Source: Anniella stebbinsi
Taxonomy: Eukaryota > Chordata > Lepidosauria > Squamata > Anniellidae
NCBI GenBank assembly: GCA_029215795.1
Contig: JARDYH010000003.1
Location: 95,202,609 to 95,266,608 of the forward strand
DNA length: 64,000 bases
Direction: 5' to 3'
Shown here: piece by piece, positions 53,095-63,880 of the stretch
Layout of the letters: every line of letters starts with the position of its first letter
How positions within the stretch are numbered: position 1 is the first letter of the stretch
Position numbers and translations under genes: made by a program
Notes under the pieces: model-generated
Told to the model about the DNA's origin: nothing
The model's database searches: none
The model's input: the letters and a program-made list of their open reading frames with translations, nothing else

Positions 53095-53095
<1 letters not shown>
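52526..53095. other. Unannotated sequence
   Basis: Contains AATTTCTCATAAATCCCTAG near 52825-52844, which resembles the right end of the GATGGGCAAAT hAT-like family, and a TTTA run near 52880. Otherwise nothing recognised. Confidence 0.4.

Positions 53096-53138
<43 letters not shown>
53096..53138. repeat. (CA)n microsatellite
   Basis: About 21 perfect CA units. Confidence 0.97.
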
Positions 53139-53141
<3 letters not shown>

Positions 53142-54375
53142 CAGTAAATTGCAAAGGTGGTAAGTTATCCCAACTCTGGACCCCATCAGGTGTAAATCAG
53201 CTGCGCTCCACTGAATTTGCGTGTGTGGAAAACAAAAACAAAACAAAACCCTGAGTTGCAACCCTAGCTTCCTTACAGTTATTGCATTTCTGATTACATT
53301 TTAAATCACATTTTGACATATAAAAGAAAGCATTACAGACCAGAGGAAGGTGAGGAAGAGTCCTCGATGGCTGTATTTTACACAACATAAATTCAGTCCA
53401 CATCCGCATGTTTAAAACACAGCCTGGGTCAAATGATACCTCAGTGTGACTTCAAAGCAGTTTTGTCAATGTACAGCAGTGCACCCACTATCTAAGGGCA
53501 TTTCCAGCTGGGATATGGGGGGTGGGGGTCGTTGAAATCTGGAACTGATACGATTAGCTGGCTCTAATAGGCTGCCCATGTGTTCTGCCCTTCTCGGCTG
53601 CAGTAGTATGATGGAATATCAGACTTTTCTGCTTTGTCATTAAAGCTATCCCGAGACATTTTCCCACCTAGATTACAAATACTTGGGATTTGATTTGATT
53701 GGGGATGAAATGTTCATGTCTTCCCTATGGAACTTTTTTACATGGGGCAACAGTCTAAATTGATCTTCCTGAGGACATTTGACATTCCTTTGAAATTCAC
53801 ACTTCTTCAAGTTTTGTAAGCAATTTCTTTAATATGATGAATTTTATATAGCAGTGCCTATGGATTTTCATGCAAAGTTTTAAAAATATATATCAAAGTT
53901 TGGGATAAATTGAAATTAAGTTTGGGAGGGGGGACATTCAGGCCAAACCAAACCTAAGATAGGAGAACTGAGAAAGTAGGAGCTTCTTCAGACAGGGGGA
54001 AATCGCATTTCCCTCCTGTCGTTTTGCCTCCTGCTACTGTCCCACAATAGGGTCGATCAGCTCCCTCTTCCTTCACACATTGAAGAAAGAGGAAGTAAAC
54101 ATAGACCATGTGGCCCATTCAGTGGGCATTTTTATTGTGATACTTTTCTTACACACAGCAGGAAATGGCAGCACATTTCGCTGTAGGAGGAAAAATCAGA
54201 TTTTCCGGGGTCTTCTTATTTTAACGGGAAAATGACCAGAAGGAGCAGGAGGCATGCAAAAGGCAGACGGCATCTTGAAACGGACCCATGAAAATCCAAG
54301 ATTATGCAGTAAAGAGCATGCTATAAAACCTTTGTCTGATGATCTTCAGTGAGATAAACCAAAATTGACAGATGT
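53139..54375. other. Unannotated sequence
   Basis: No recognisable feature. Confidence 0.4.
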
Positions 54376-54383
54376 GCCACTCA

Positions 54384-54702
54384 TAGGCTGACCATATGAA
54401 AAGGAGGACAGGGCTCATGTAACTTTAACTGTTGTAGAGAAAAGGGAATTTCAGCCAGTATCATTTGTATGCAATTAGTTCCTGTTGAAATTCCCTCTTC
54501 ATCACAACAGTTAAAGTTGCAGGGGCCCTGCCTTCTTTTGTATATGGTCACTCTAGTATAGTGCCTGCAACTTTAACTGTTGTGATGAAGAGGGAATTTC
54601 ACCAGGAACTAATTGCATACAAATGACACTGGCTGAAATTCCCTTTTCTTTACAACTGTTAAAGTTACATGAGCCTGTCCTCCTTTTCACATGGTCAGCC
54701 TA
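54384..54702 (-). mobile_element. 320-bp palindromic hAT MITE, copy 7 (A-type arms)
   Basis: Starts TAGGCTGACCATATGAAAAG and ends CTTTTCACATGGTCAGCCTA. GCCACTCA (54376-54383) and GCTACTCA (54703-54710) are an 8-bp duplication with one mismatch. Minus orientation. Confidence 0.92.
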
Positions 54703-54759
54703 GCTACTCAGCCACGCCCGGCTCTGTCTGGGCATGGAGGAGGCCTTTGCGGTTGGGGG

Positions 54760-55481
54760 GAGGGTGAGTTGTGTGTGCTCGCCATTGGCAGACTGGGTAT
54801 GGTGCCACGAGGCTGGGAGGGGATTATTAGCTTATTTAAGAGAGCTTACCCCTCCCAGCTGTCCTCTTCGCTCACGTGGCTGCTGGACGCTGTGAACGAT
54901 CTGCAGCTGGCCTACATAGCAGGGAGGGGAGCGCTTTATCATCAACATCAAGGGAGCCCGGGACAATGGATCATTGGCCTTTTAAGGCTACAGGTTGTAG
55001 AGGGCCAGCTGGTGCCTCCGCCCAAGCCAGCTTTTTTGCCGCTCACCCGATCTGGCGCGAGCATACGAGGTGCACCACAGGACAACAGATCATCTGCCTT
55101 TTAAGGCCGCAGGTGGCAGCGGGGCGGGTGGTGCCTCCTCCTGAGCTGCCCTTGTGCTTCTCTTGGTGATCTGCAAAGGGGGTTACATCATATAAAGCTA
55201 GCTAGGTGGGGCAGAGCGTCTAAGCATGTGGCTTGACACCCCTTATGGCGGTAGGTATGGGCATCCAAAGCAGAATTTTGCAATGGTGAGTATTCACTGG
55301 CATTGTTGTGGTGACTGGTAATGTCTGAGGCTCCCGGCTTTGAGCTCAGCGGCCTAGCTGGCGAGATAAGGGTTACCTTTGAGACCAACTCTTCTCACCC
55401 ACTCGGAACCCTGCGGACCAAGGGGAGGTGACACCAGAAGGTCTCCCTACAAAAAATGGGATGGGCCCATGGACTAGCGCA
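54760..55481 (+). mobile_element. Ngaro-like retroelement 3' region, second copy, left part
   Basis: Plus-strand blocks ATGGTGAGTATTCACTGGCA, TTGTTGTGGTGACTGGTAAT, GGTTACCTTTGAGACCAACT and GGAGGTGACACCAGAAGGTC match the minus strand of 25480-25660 block by block. Upstream, two direct copies about 120 bp apart share the TGCCTTTTAAGGC(C/T) region (54960-55030 and 55080-55150). They may be part of the split direct repeats of this element type (inference). No coding domain remains here. Confidence 0.7.
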
Positions 55482-55583
55482 GTGGTCCCCAACCTTTTTG
55501 GCACCAGGAACAGGTTTGTGGAAGACAATTTTTCCACGGACCGGGGGGGGGGGGGGGTTAGCTTGTGGAAATACAAAAAGTAA

Positions 55584-55665
55584 GCTGGTGATATTCCCTC
55601 TTCAGCATAACAGTTAAAGCTGCAGGAGCCTTGCCTAGCATGATCAGATACAAAAGAGGGCTGAC
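55584..55665. mobile_element. Fragment related to the 320-bp hAT MITE
   Basis: GATATTCCCTCTTCAGCATA, ACAGTTAAAGCTGCAGGAGC and CAGATACAAAAGAGG match the middle of the MITE with several substitutions. Confidence 0.6.
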
Positions 55666-55667
55666 AT

Positions 55668-56135
55668 ACACACCCAGGTAAAAGCAGCAGCAGCCACACA
55701 CACCTCATACTCACCAAAGGCAAAAAAAATTAAAATATACATACACCTGCATACTCACTCAAAGTGGGGAAAAACTCCACACCCTCCCAAAGGCAATTAA
55801 AACAACAACAACCTCCCCCCCCACACACACACTTAACTGGAGGGGGGATAAAAATCCATCCCCACACTTGCCAAAGGCAAAATAATAATGACAATAATTG
55901 TAATAATCCACCCACACAATGCAAAATAACACAAAAGCATGCACACACCCATTGCAATAAAATAATATTAAAACTACAACACTCACCCACACACTCACCC
56001 AAGGAAAAATAATAAAAATCCAGACACACACCAAGGCAAAAACCAACCAACTGAACAACCACACACACTCAACCAAGACTGAAAATAAAATAAACATAAT
56101 AGCATACTCACACCCATGGCAAACCTAATAAAAGT
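55668..56135. repeat. CA-rich degenerate minisatellite
   Basis: Irregular units of roughly 45-60 bp combine CACACACTCACC with (C)CAAGGCAAAATAATAA (e.g. near 55715, 55790, 55875, 55995, 56035). Apparent frames across it are low-complexity. Confidence 0.65.
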
Positions 56136-56379
56136 TTTAAAACACATCCACTTACACCACCCCACTTAATTCATTAAAATAAATGGAAAATATTAAGGAA
56201 AAGTTCACTAAACATTCAGCTTCCTTTACTCAGAAATGTTTTTTAAGAGATCTAGTTTTGTTAAAAAAATCTGTGTTCAAATTCAAAACACACACAGACA
56301 CACATCTATAAAAAACTTAAAAATGTAATTCAGCATTTTTTTTAAAGAAACCCACCCTACCTGAAGAGGAGTTCTCAGA

Positions 56380-57140
56380 GACCCGAGGAGGCAGCTGCGA
56401 ATGTGCCGCGTTTGGAGTCATCCTTGCTGCTGGACAACAACAAGGGGCAAGCACAGAATGGAGGAGTTCTGGCTCCCAAGGAGCCCCAATCGAGCCGTGT
56501 GCGCGCCACGTGGCTTGACCAGCAGGGGCTGGAGGAGTCCCAACTCCTGAGCAGGGCCAGGCAACCCCAAATCAAGTGCTGTGCCTGCTGCACGGGCGTG
56601 GATAGCCACTGCAGCCAGCCCAGCACCGGCTGAGGCAGACTGGCCGCCCACATGGGAGCCGCGCGGCTGAGGGTGGCTGCCCACTACCGCACCGGCTGGA
56701 GGTTTGGGGCTCCTGGGGCTGCCTCTTCCATGGGAGAAGCCCCAAATCAACCGGGCATGTGCACTGTGCAGGTGGGGATAGCTGCTGCCGCCAGCCCAGC
56801 ACCGGCTGGAGCAGGGCTGGCGGCCCGTGGCTGAGGAAGGCAACCGTTGTGGCTGGATGTTTGGGGCTGCTGGGTCCGCCTCCTCCACTGGAGGAGGACC
56901 AAATCAAGCCGCTTGTGCACTGCGTGGCTGAGGATGACCGGCCCAGTGCCGTCTGGAGCCCTGAGCTGGAGCAAGCCCGGCTGCCTGCCCGGGGATGCCA
57001 CAAATTAAGCCTGCTGCCCACGTGGCCTGCCACTGCCACATACCTCCTATCTGCTGGGTGCTGCAACCACCAGTTCTCTGCTGCTGCTGCTGCTGAGCTG
57101 CCAGTCCGCCCACTCCTGCTCCTGCTGCTGCCATGACTCT
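56380..57140. repeat. GC-rich tandem units inside the hAT-like element
   Basis: Three or more diverged units share CCCCAAATCAA or ACCAAATCAAG, then a GTGCACTG/GTGCCTGC word, a GATAGC or GATGACC word, and AGCCCAGCACCGGCTG-like sequence (near 56570, 56735 and 56890), with a spacing of about 155-165 bp. The long frames on both strands are products of the GC bias and repetition and match no family I know. Confidence 0.6.
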
Positions 57141-57473
57141 GCTGCCTGATCAATCTGCTTCTGTGCAAATAGCCAGCCAGAGTTTTTTGGCGTGCTTTTC
57201 AGCAAATCTCACGATACTTCTGGGATGCTGGAAGTCTCGCGAGATTTGCTAGTACTTCCTCGAAAATGCAAGCAGCAACTAAATGAGAGCTGACCGTTGC
57301 TGCCGGGCACCCCTGTTCCCCAGTTTCTTGCCCCCCAGCCCCGGACGTGGTTTTTCCGGAGGGGTCCGGAGATTTCCGGTTCTTCTGGGCACCCTACACT
57401 GGTGAGAACGCGGCCCGGTTCCTAACAGACCACGGACCTTTACAGGTCCATGGCCCGGGGGTTGGAGACCCCT

Positions 57474-57640
57474 GGGTCAGGAATGGCTCACCCGATTTAG
57501 ATTCAGCCTGGAAGCAGGCCGTCCTGGATGCCCCTATAGGTATTCCCTCTTTTTGCAGCTCTTTAATAAATGTGGCCCTGTTTAAACCCATGTTATGTGT
57601 CTGTCTCGTCTTTTATTGACCTCCACTCCACAAATGTCCA
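57474..57640 (+). mobile_element. Ngaro-like retroelement 3' region, second copy, right part
   Basis: AATAAATGTGGCCCTGTTTA and TGTGTCTGTCTCGTC match AATAAAAGTGGCCCATGTTT and TGTGTGTCATCTCGTC on the minus strand near 25290-25340. AATAAA at 57566 is the likely polyadenylation signal. Confidence 0.68.
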
Positions 57641-58338
57641 ATCCTAGTTCTTACCTTGTGTTGGAAACCCTATGAACATAGAAGGCATCCCTCTTGAGAA
57701 AGATCTGATCACATGTCAGCACATCTGTCTAAGCTAGAGTGCCTAACGAGAACTAGAGTAGTTCTTGAATTGGTCTGCAACTATGGCCATAAGTGTATCA
57801 TTATAACATGTGCCCCCTCCCATCCCCAGTGTTTCCCCTTTTTCTTCCCCCCCCCCTCTCTTCATGCAACAGGAACGCCTGAGTTGCTGAGGGGCCAGAA
57901 AGAGTCCAAGCCTTTTGTCTAGATGGAACCATGGGGCCCAAAATTTTGGTCAAAAATGGAGGAAGTTAGGGGTTGGAGCATGTGGATTTCATAAACAGCT
58001 GCCTGACTTTCCCTTCCATAATTCTAGCATTGTGCAACAGTTCTATTTAACGGTATGGAAGACGGAGACAGAGAGTATGTACGAAAATCAACTCCTGATA
58101 GTGTTGTACATATAAGAGGGGTAGGTAAACTTTGTGGTTTCATGAGTATTTTTGGAATTTTGAGGAAATGCTGTGGGCACCAGCATAAATTGACTCTGAT
58201 TGGGGTATGGAAGGGGGTGGGGCTTGCAAAATATGGTACAGGAAAATAAAACACTGGACACTGGAGTGGTTAAGTTTGGAATGCAGAATCAGCTAAACAA
58301 ACATAGCGACAGAGACAGAGATGAGAGAACGAGAGAGA
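57641..58338. other. Unannotated sequence
   Basis: A C-run lies at 57848-57856. No recognised feature. Confidence 0.4.
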
Positions 58339-58346
58339 GTCTAGTG

Positions 58347-58482
58347 CAGGAGTGGGCAGAAAGTAAATCTCAAAAGGTTTTGGACTTCAATTCCCAGCAT
58401 TCCTAACCATTGGCCATGTTGGCAGGGTCTTCTGGGAGTTGAAGTCCAAAATACTTGGATATCTACTTTCTGTCCACCCCTG
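58347..58482. mobile_element. Small foldback hAT MITE, CAGGAGTGGGCAGAAAG ends
   Basis: CAGGAGTGGGCAGAAAGTAA faces TACTTTCTGTCCACCCCTG. Inner blocks TTTTGGACTTCAATTCCCAG and CTGGGAGTTGAAGTCCAAAA are inverted. GTCTAGTG and GTTTAGTA flank it, an 8-bp duplication with two transitions. Confidence 0.87.
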
Positions 58483-58930
58483 GTTTAGTAGAGTGTTCTA
58501 ACCTGTTCTTTCTTTCTTCCTTTGCTCCCACTGAAGTTGTTCTCCATCATTCTCCCTTGCCAATTTCTACTTGTTTTCTTCCCAGTCTTGCTTTCATGTC
58601 ACAGCATCTGCATTAAAACTTTCTGATGGCCACAACTGAGACAATTTGGTGCATATAATGCAATTTGGAAGAAATGGGTTGTAAAACTCTGAGACCAGTC
58701 CTGACATGCTGGATGAAGCTAATACTGGCCAAGTCTAAGCCCTCTCGTGATCCAAGTAATGGACTTTCTAAGCGCTGTGCTGAATTCGGGGATCACTGAC
58801 ATTTCGCAGCAATATTGCCCCAAGTAGAGGAATATTCCCATTTATCATTTGAGAATGTTTGGTTAAGATCTTGCACAACACTGATTTTTGTAACCCATAC
58901 AGAGAGTTTTGGCTATAAGCAGTAGAGACA

Positions 58931-58931
<1 letters not shown>
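58483..58931. other. Unannotated sequence
   Basis: No recognisable feature. Confidence 0.4.
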
Positions 58932-58970
<39 letters not shown>

Positions 58971-58972
58971 AT
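58932..58972. repeat. (TAAA)n microsatellite
   Basis: About ten perfect AAAT/TAAA units. Confidence 0.97.
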
Positions 58973-59152
58973 ATGATGTTGTAATCATATATCTTAAATT
59001 AAGGGGAGGCACTAGTTATACTTCAAAATGGCTTGCAAAAAATGATACATGCTGTTTGTGTAACTGACCTTCTTAACAGCAAGAAAGTTTTATTTTAGCT
59101 ATGGCTAAAATAAAACACTCTGCCTTCAGTATTTTAAGTGCAGTATTCAGTA

Positions 59153-59281
59153 CAGGACTGAGGAACCTACAGATGTTGTTGGACTCCAACTCCCATCAGC
59201 CCTAACTGGCATGGCCATTGGTCATTAATGATGATAGCTGAAGCCCAGCAACATCTGGAGGGCCCCAGGTACCACACCCTG
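59153..59281. mobile_element. Small foldback hAT MITE (ACATCTGGAGGGCC type)
   Basis: ACAGATGTTGTTGGACTCCA faces CAGCAACATCTGGAGGGCC. The middle has AACTCCCATCAGCCCTAACT and GGCATGGCCATTGGTC. Ends CAGGACTGAGGAACCT and GGTACCACACCCTG are mutated. Confidence 0.8.
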
Positions 59282-60563
59282 GATTTTGTAAAAAGAGCAT
59301 CTTGAGGGCATGTGAACAAGCAATTGCAATAATAACTTGTTGCACATTGTAGACTGCTAGCTTTAATGGGAAAAACATTTTCCGTACAAGCACCTCTGAA
59401 GTTTTACACTTCCTGACAATCTGTATTCTTGTTTTTCATGGACACAGGTAGCATGTCCCCGGCTGCTTAGGGAACATAACCCCCAAAGCTATCCTCCCAT
59501 TCTGTCATTAGTAATCTGAGTTAACCACAGTCAAAATCAACTAGACATTAAAATCTGGGCTGAAAAGACAGAGGTGATTGTCAGAGGTGAGTGAAGGAAA
59601 AGTATCTAAATATTGGTTATAAAATAAAATCCTTGCAGTGTGGACAATGTAAAAATAAATTCCAAAACCAACCACCACCAAAAAACAACTAACAAGCTTA
59701 GTTCACTTATATTGTTCGCCTGACATATTCACAGTAGTGGCTCCTATAGAGCTATATCTTTCTGTGAGGTAAGCTGGCAATTGAACTCCAGGTGGGCAGT
59801 TGGTCTGAGGGCAATTCATCCAGTACCTGAGCATCAAGATGTTATCCAGACAGACAAACCATGCTGGATTCAGTAATAAGAGAAGAAACCCAATTGGCCC
59901 ATATCTCACATGACCTCCTACTGAGCTGGGGTTGGATCCAGATTATTTAGAGTGGACCTGTTGAAATCTGTGGGGTGATTCAATCTTCCCACAATGAGAA
60001 TTATTTTTATCCATTGAGTTTGATTCGTCTGTCACCCAACCCCAGAATGCTAAAGTATCATTAGCACCATTCTAGGTATGTTTGTTCTCACTGATGTCAT
60101 TTGAATTTACCCAGTGATTCTCCTTGGTGCCAAGTGGTGGTTTGAGACATTAGAAAGCTTTTGATAGGCTAGGAGAAAATAGAACAGAGATAGCTAAACG
60201 ATATAACTAAGTAGGCGGTGGAAATTAGAGAAGGAGAAAGAGAAGTCAAAATAGGCACTTACAGAATGTGAGAAGTGTATCTGTAATGCAGGTGGTAATC
60301 CTTCGACTGTCTTCTAAACCCGTCTTTAGTTTCTATGACAGATTTCCAAGTATATTTAATTTTCTAGTAGGTTTGTTTGTACTATACATAGGCCCGATGT
60401 TCCAGCATTTAAGAACACGGGTTAGAAATATTATACCGCTTCTATTGCAAATCCTATTATTTAGTCCCCTCAACTCAGCTTGGAATTCGGTTCCGAAAAC
60501 TGGGCTATTTCTATATATGGAAAAGAGCTTTTTTTCTGAGCCCAGTTTTGGAATTTGGATACC
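59282..60563. other. Unannotated sequence
   Basis: No recognisable feature. Confidence 0.4.
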
Positions 60564-60571
60564 CCCATCAA

Positions 60572-60891
60572 TAGGCTGACCATATGAAAAGGAGGACAGG
60601 GCTCATGTAACTTTAACAGTTGTAGAGAAAAGGGAATTTCAGCCAGTGTCATTTGTATGCAATCAGTACCTGGTGAAATTCCCTCTTCATCATAACTGTT
60701 AAAGTTGCAGAGGCCCTGCCTTCTTTTGTATATGGTCACTCTAGTATAGCGCCTGCAACTTTAACTGTTTTGATGAAGAGGGAATTTCACCAGGAACTAA
60801 TTGCATACAAATGACACTGGCTGAAATTCCCTTTTCTCTACAACTGTTAACGTTACATGAGCCCTGACCTGGATTTTATCTGGTCACCCTA
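60572..60891 (-). mobile_element. 320-bp palindromic hAT MITE, copy 8 (chimeric A/B arms)
   Basis: The left end is A-type (TAGGCTGACCATATGAAAAG with GAGGACAGGGC). The right end is B-type (GCCCTGACCTGGATTTTATC then TGGTCACCCTA). The perfect 8-bp duplication CCCATCAA lies at 60564-60571 and 60892-60899. Minus orientation. Confidence 0.93.
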
Positions 60892-61094
60892 CCCATCAAG
60901 GTTTAAAATTGTATCATTTGAAGCATGACTTAACCTGAATACTTTACCCAGTCCCTGCAGGTCTGTCAAATTAGTCAGCCACCAAACGCCATCACCTTTG
61001 ATCCCTGCTCTGCCACCCCATTCCCTTCACACAAACCTTATCTGGTAAGAGGAGCAGTAATGCCAAGAGGCCTGATTTTGAGCATACTTGTAAC

Positions 61095-61380
61095 TAGGGA
61101 TGGGCAAATCTGTCAACCTTGATCTCATTGAAGTTCTCATTTTTCCATCACCTGGCCCAGTTCCATAGAAATTCGTATTTAGTTTTGGCAACATTTTTCA
61201 AAGGCACATATTTTTGTTTACATGCACCGATTGCCTAAAGCATGTTTGTGCACAATTTAGAAATATATGCACTTTGCTTCATGCATTTTCTAAATGTGTG
61301 CATGTTGATTGACATATTTTTGTTGTTGTTGCTTCTTTTCTGGAATGCATCTCAGAAATGAACGAATGAATTGCTTCCAG
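61095..61380 (+). mobile_element. hAT-like element, GATGGGCAAAT family, left-end copy
   Basis: Starts TAGGGATGGGCAAATCTGTC and continues with AAAGCATGTTTGTGCACAAT and AAATGTGTGCATGTTGATTG, matching 13212-13525 block by block. The right end is not defined. Confidence 0.55.
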
Positions 61381-61605
61381 GCCACTGTTTGGTTCTAGGC
61401 AGTAAAGATTCAATAAAACTGTAAAAAAAATTAAAAAATAAACTTGATGGTGCCAAATTCTCAACCATATCTGCTCGTAACAGCATTGCTAACGTCATAT
61501 CAAGGCACCTTTGAAAATTATATGTCCCAGTCTCACTCATGCGTGGAATGCTGCCATGTTGGTACCTAGGACACCGAGATATATAGTTTTCCAAGGCACT
61601 TAGTA

Positions 61606-61925
61606 TAGGCTGACCAGATAAAATCCAGGTCAGGGCTCATGTAACTTTAACAGTTGTAGAGAAAAGGGAATTTCAGCCAGTGTCATTTGTATGCAATTAA
61701 TCCCTGGTGAAATTCCCTCTTCATCACAACAATTAAAGTTGCAGGCACTATACTAGAGTGATCATATCCAAAAGAAGGCAGGGCCCCTGCAACTTTAACT
61801 GTTGTAATGAAGAGGGAATTTCACCAGGAACTAATTGCCTACAAATGACCCTGGCTGAAATTCCCTTTTCTCTACAACTGTTAAAGTTACATGAACCCTG
61901 ACCTGGATTTTATCTGGTCACCCTA
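61606..61925 (+). mobile_element. 320-bp palindromic hAT MITE, copy 9 (B-type arms)
   Basis: Starts TAGGCTGACCAGATAAAATC and ends GATTTTATCTGGTCACCCTA. The perfect 8-bp duplication ACTTAGTA lies at 61598-61605 and 61926-61933. Plus orientation. Confidence 0.93.
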
Positions 61926-61933
61926 ACTTAGTA

Positions 61934-63712
61934 AGGACATCAAATACCCTTGAAACAATATATCAAGGATGCTATCATGAGCATGTAAAAAAAACAAAAC
62001 CAGGCACAAAGACCCCTAGAAGATGAGCTTTCCAGAACACTTGATGCTCGTACTGTGTGCACAGGAACTCCTAAAGTGCACATCACAATGCTGCTTGCTC
62101 ATTTGCACAGAAACAATGTTTATTTTCTGAGCTGGAAAAGAACTTCTCTAGGGCATGATGTACATTCTGTAGTGCCACTGAGAATTATCAGCAGGAGATA
62201 TACATATTCCAAACCAGGTAAATGTGAACTTCAGAAAATCAGTAATCCTAGTATTAGGGTCACTGCTTCAGTCTTCAGTAAACTGGAGTAAGATTCACAT
62301 CAAGGGAAAAAGACCTACCCTATTAGATATATTACGCACACATAGGTATGGGCATATCTTGAGGATCAAGAAGAAATAATGTCCAAGTCATTTTAAAAAG
62401 TGTTAACTAATGGGTTAATTTAAGACATAAAAATGTATTCATAGCACAGTTTCCTCCATTGAGATGCCCTATATATTAATCATGCCATGTTCATAGCAGA
62501 AGAAGCCCTTGAGTGCTGAGACTGACAACTGTGGTCAGTTACATGATCTATTCATAACTTGGCCATAGCAATGGGAGAGATGAACAATTCCATACTTATA
62601 TGTGTTAAGGGAACCTGACTTAGTGTTTTTTCTTAGGAGATGGACAGTGTCTCCAGCATCTAAACAATTCTACCTTTCAATAGATGTAATTGACTCAAAT
62701 ACAGGCAGAACAAAGCTAATAGTCTTTCTAAGATATATTTTGGAAATGAATGCAGATCAACTTTATAAGAGATTAAATCTGTGAAATTAATGAAGATATT
62801 TTTTTAAAATGGAAAGAAATGGCTTATGGTATATTATACATAGAGAGAGTATAATTGTTTTTTCTTTTGTTTTATCCTTTCACAGAAGTAAGGAGTTATT
62901 ACAGCTGCTTCTCCGGCTTTAATTTATTGCATTAAGGGAAATGTCTTGATAATGTTAAAACTCATAAGGCTTTAGGTTTTAAACATATTCATCGTCACGG
63001 ACAGATTGGGCTTCATCCTTGCTGCTTTCACCCCTCTTTGTTATTGTGGGGGTATCTTTTGCACTTCCATCACAAACGAGAGTGCCCTCTCGCAAAGCCC
63101 TTTTCAGACACATAAAACAAGAGAACACACTTGGGGGACAGAGGAATTTCTTCCAGTTCCCTAATGCTCCTCAGATTAGATTTCCATGGCTTTTCTTCAC
63201 TTCTATTCCTTGAAAACAAGGTACTAAATAAATGGAAGCTCTGAATTTATCAGACAAAAATCAGCATGTTTAAAAATTCCTAATGACTAATAGCAGTTAA
63301 TTTCAAGTTATTAATATGTTCACTGGCAGGGAAACCTGTGTGAGGAATCTGATATTGCTGCTGGAGTGACTTTGGTCTGTCCAGGATTAGATGAAATTCC
63401 ATGTATGCTTTCTTATTGTATGCTATTACAGAAGCTGATATTTTTCAATACCACACATTTACATATGCATTTTATTTAAAAATGTATCAGATACTACTCT
63501 CAGAAGAAGAAAAGCCCACCCAACACAATGTGTAATACAAATGACAACATACCTAGAAAATGGAACATACCTAAACTATATTATATAAAAGTTAAAAATT
63601 TTAATTGGAATGCCAGTTTTATGCAATGAGGTGTTGCATCAGAGATTTTAGATTATCCACCACCATCATCCCTAACAACTGATCTTTGCAGTTAGGAACA
63701 GAAAACTTTATG
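61934..63712. other. Unannotated AT-rich sequence
   Basis: No recognised repeat, RNA gene or exon. A 60-codon frame (62602-62784) shows no known family. Confidence 0.42.
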
Positions 63713-63880
63713 TGGGGAGAGGCTGTGGCTTAGTGGGAAAGCATCTGCTTTGCAGGTTCGATCCCCCGCATCTTCAGGAGGGCTTGAAACGTTCCCGCCT
63801 GAAACCCTACCAATCTGGGCTAAATGGATCGATGGTCTGAGTCAGTATAAGGCAGCTTCCTTTGTTCCTATGTCTGTATG
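63713..63880 (+). mobile_element. tRNA-derived SINE, plus strand, with a deletion in the tRNA head
   Basis: GGGGAGAGGCTGTGGCTTAG starts the head; box A is followed by GCATCTGCTTTGCAGGTTCG, where about 13 bases expected between the anticodon region and box B (present in the copy at 24657) are missing. Box B GGTTCGATCCCC is intact. The tail has GAGTCAGTATAAGGCAGCTT. Confidence 0.83.

Larger units (their letters stand above)
55482..57473. mobile_element. ~2-kb hAT-like element inserted in the Ngaro-like copy
   Basis: The left end CAGTGGTCCCCAACCTTTTT, followed by TTTTTCCACGGACCGGGG, matches an end type well known from vertebrate hAT-like elements (recalled). The right end GGTCCATGGCCCGGGGGTTG and AGACCCCTG is its imperfect inverse. 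The element separates two parts of the Ngaro-like 3' region. No transposase frame is credible. A clear target duplication is missing (GACTAGCG against GGTCAGGA). Confidence 0.72.

Noticed and set aside
55668..56135. Bidirectional frames of about 112 codons
   Set aside because: Low-complexity CA/GT-rich minisatellite translated as Cys/Val/Phe-rich or His/Thr/Asn-rich peptide.
56418..57168. Long overlapping frames on both strands (up to 198 codons)
   Set aside because: GC-rich tandem repeats give open frames on both strands at once; no conserved domain is seen.
62602..62784. A 60-codon plus frame that could be an exon
   Set aside because: No recognisable homology and AT-rich context; a short in-frame stretch of this length is expected by chance.
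63713..63880. A possible tRNA gene on the plus strand
   Set aside because: About 13 bases between the anticodon region and box B are missing and a SINE body follows.
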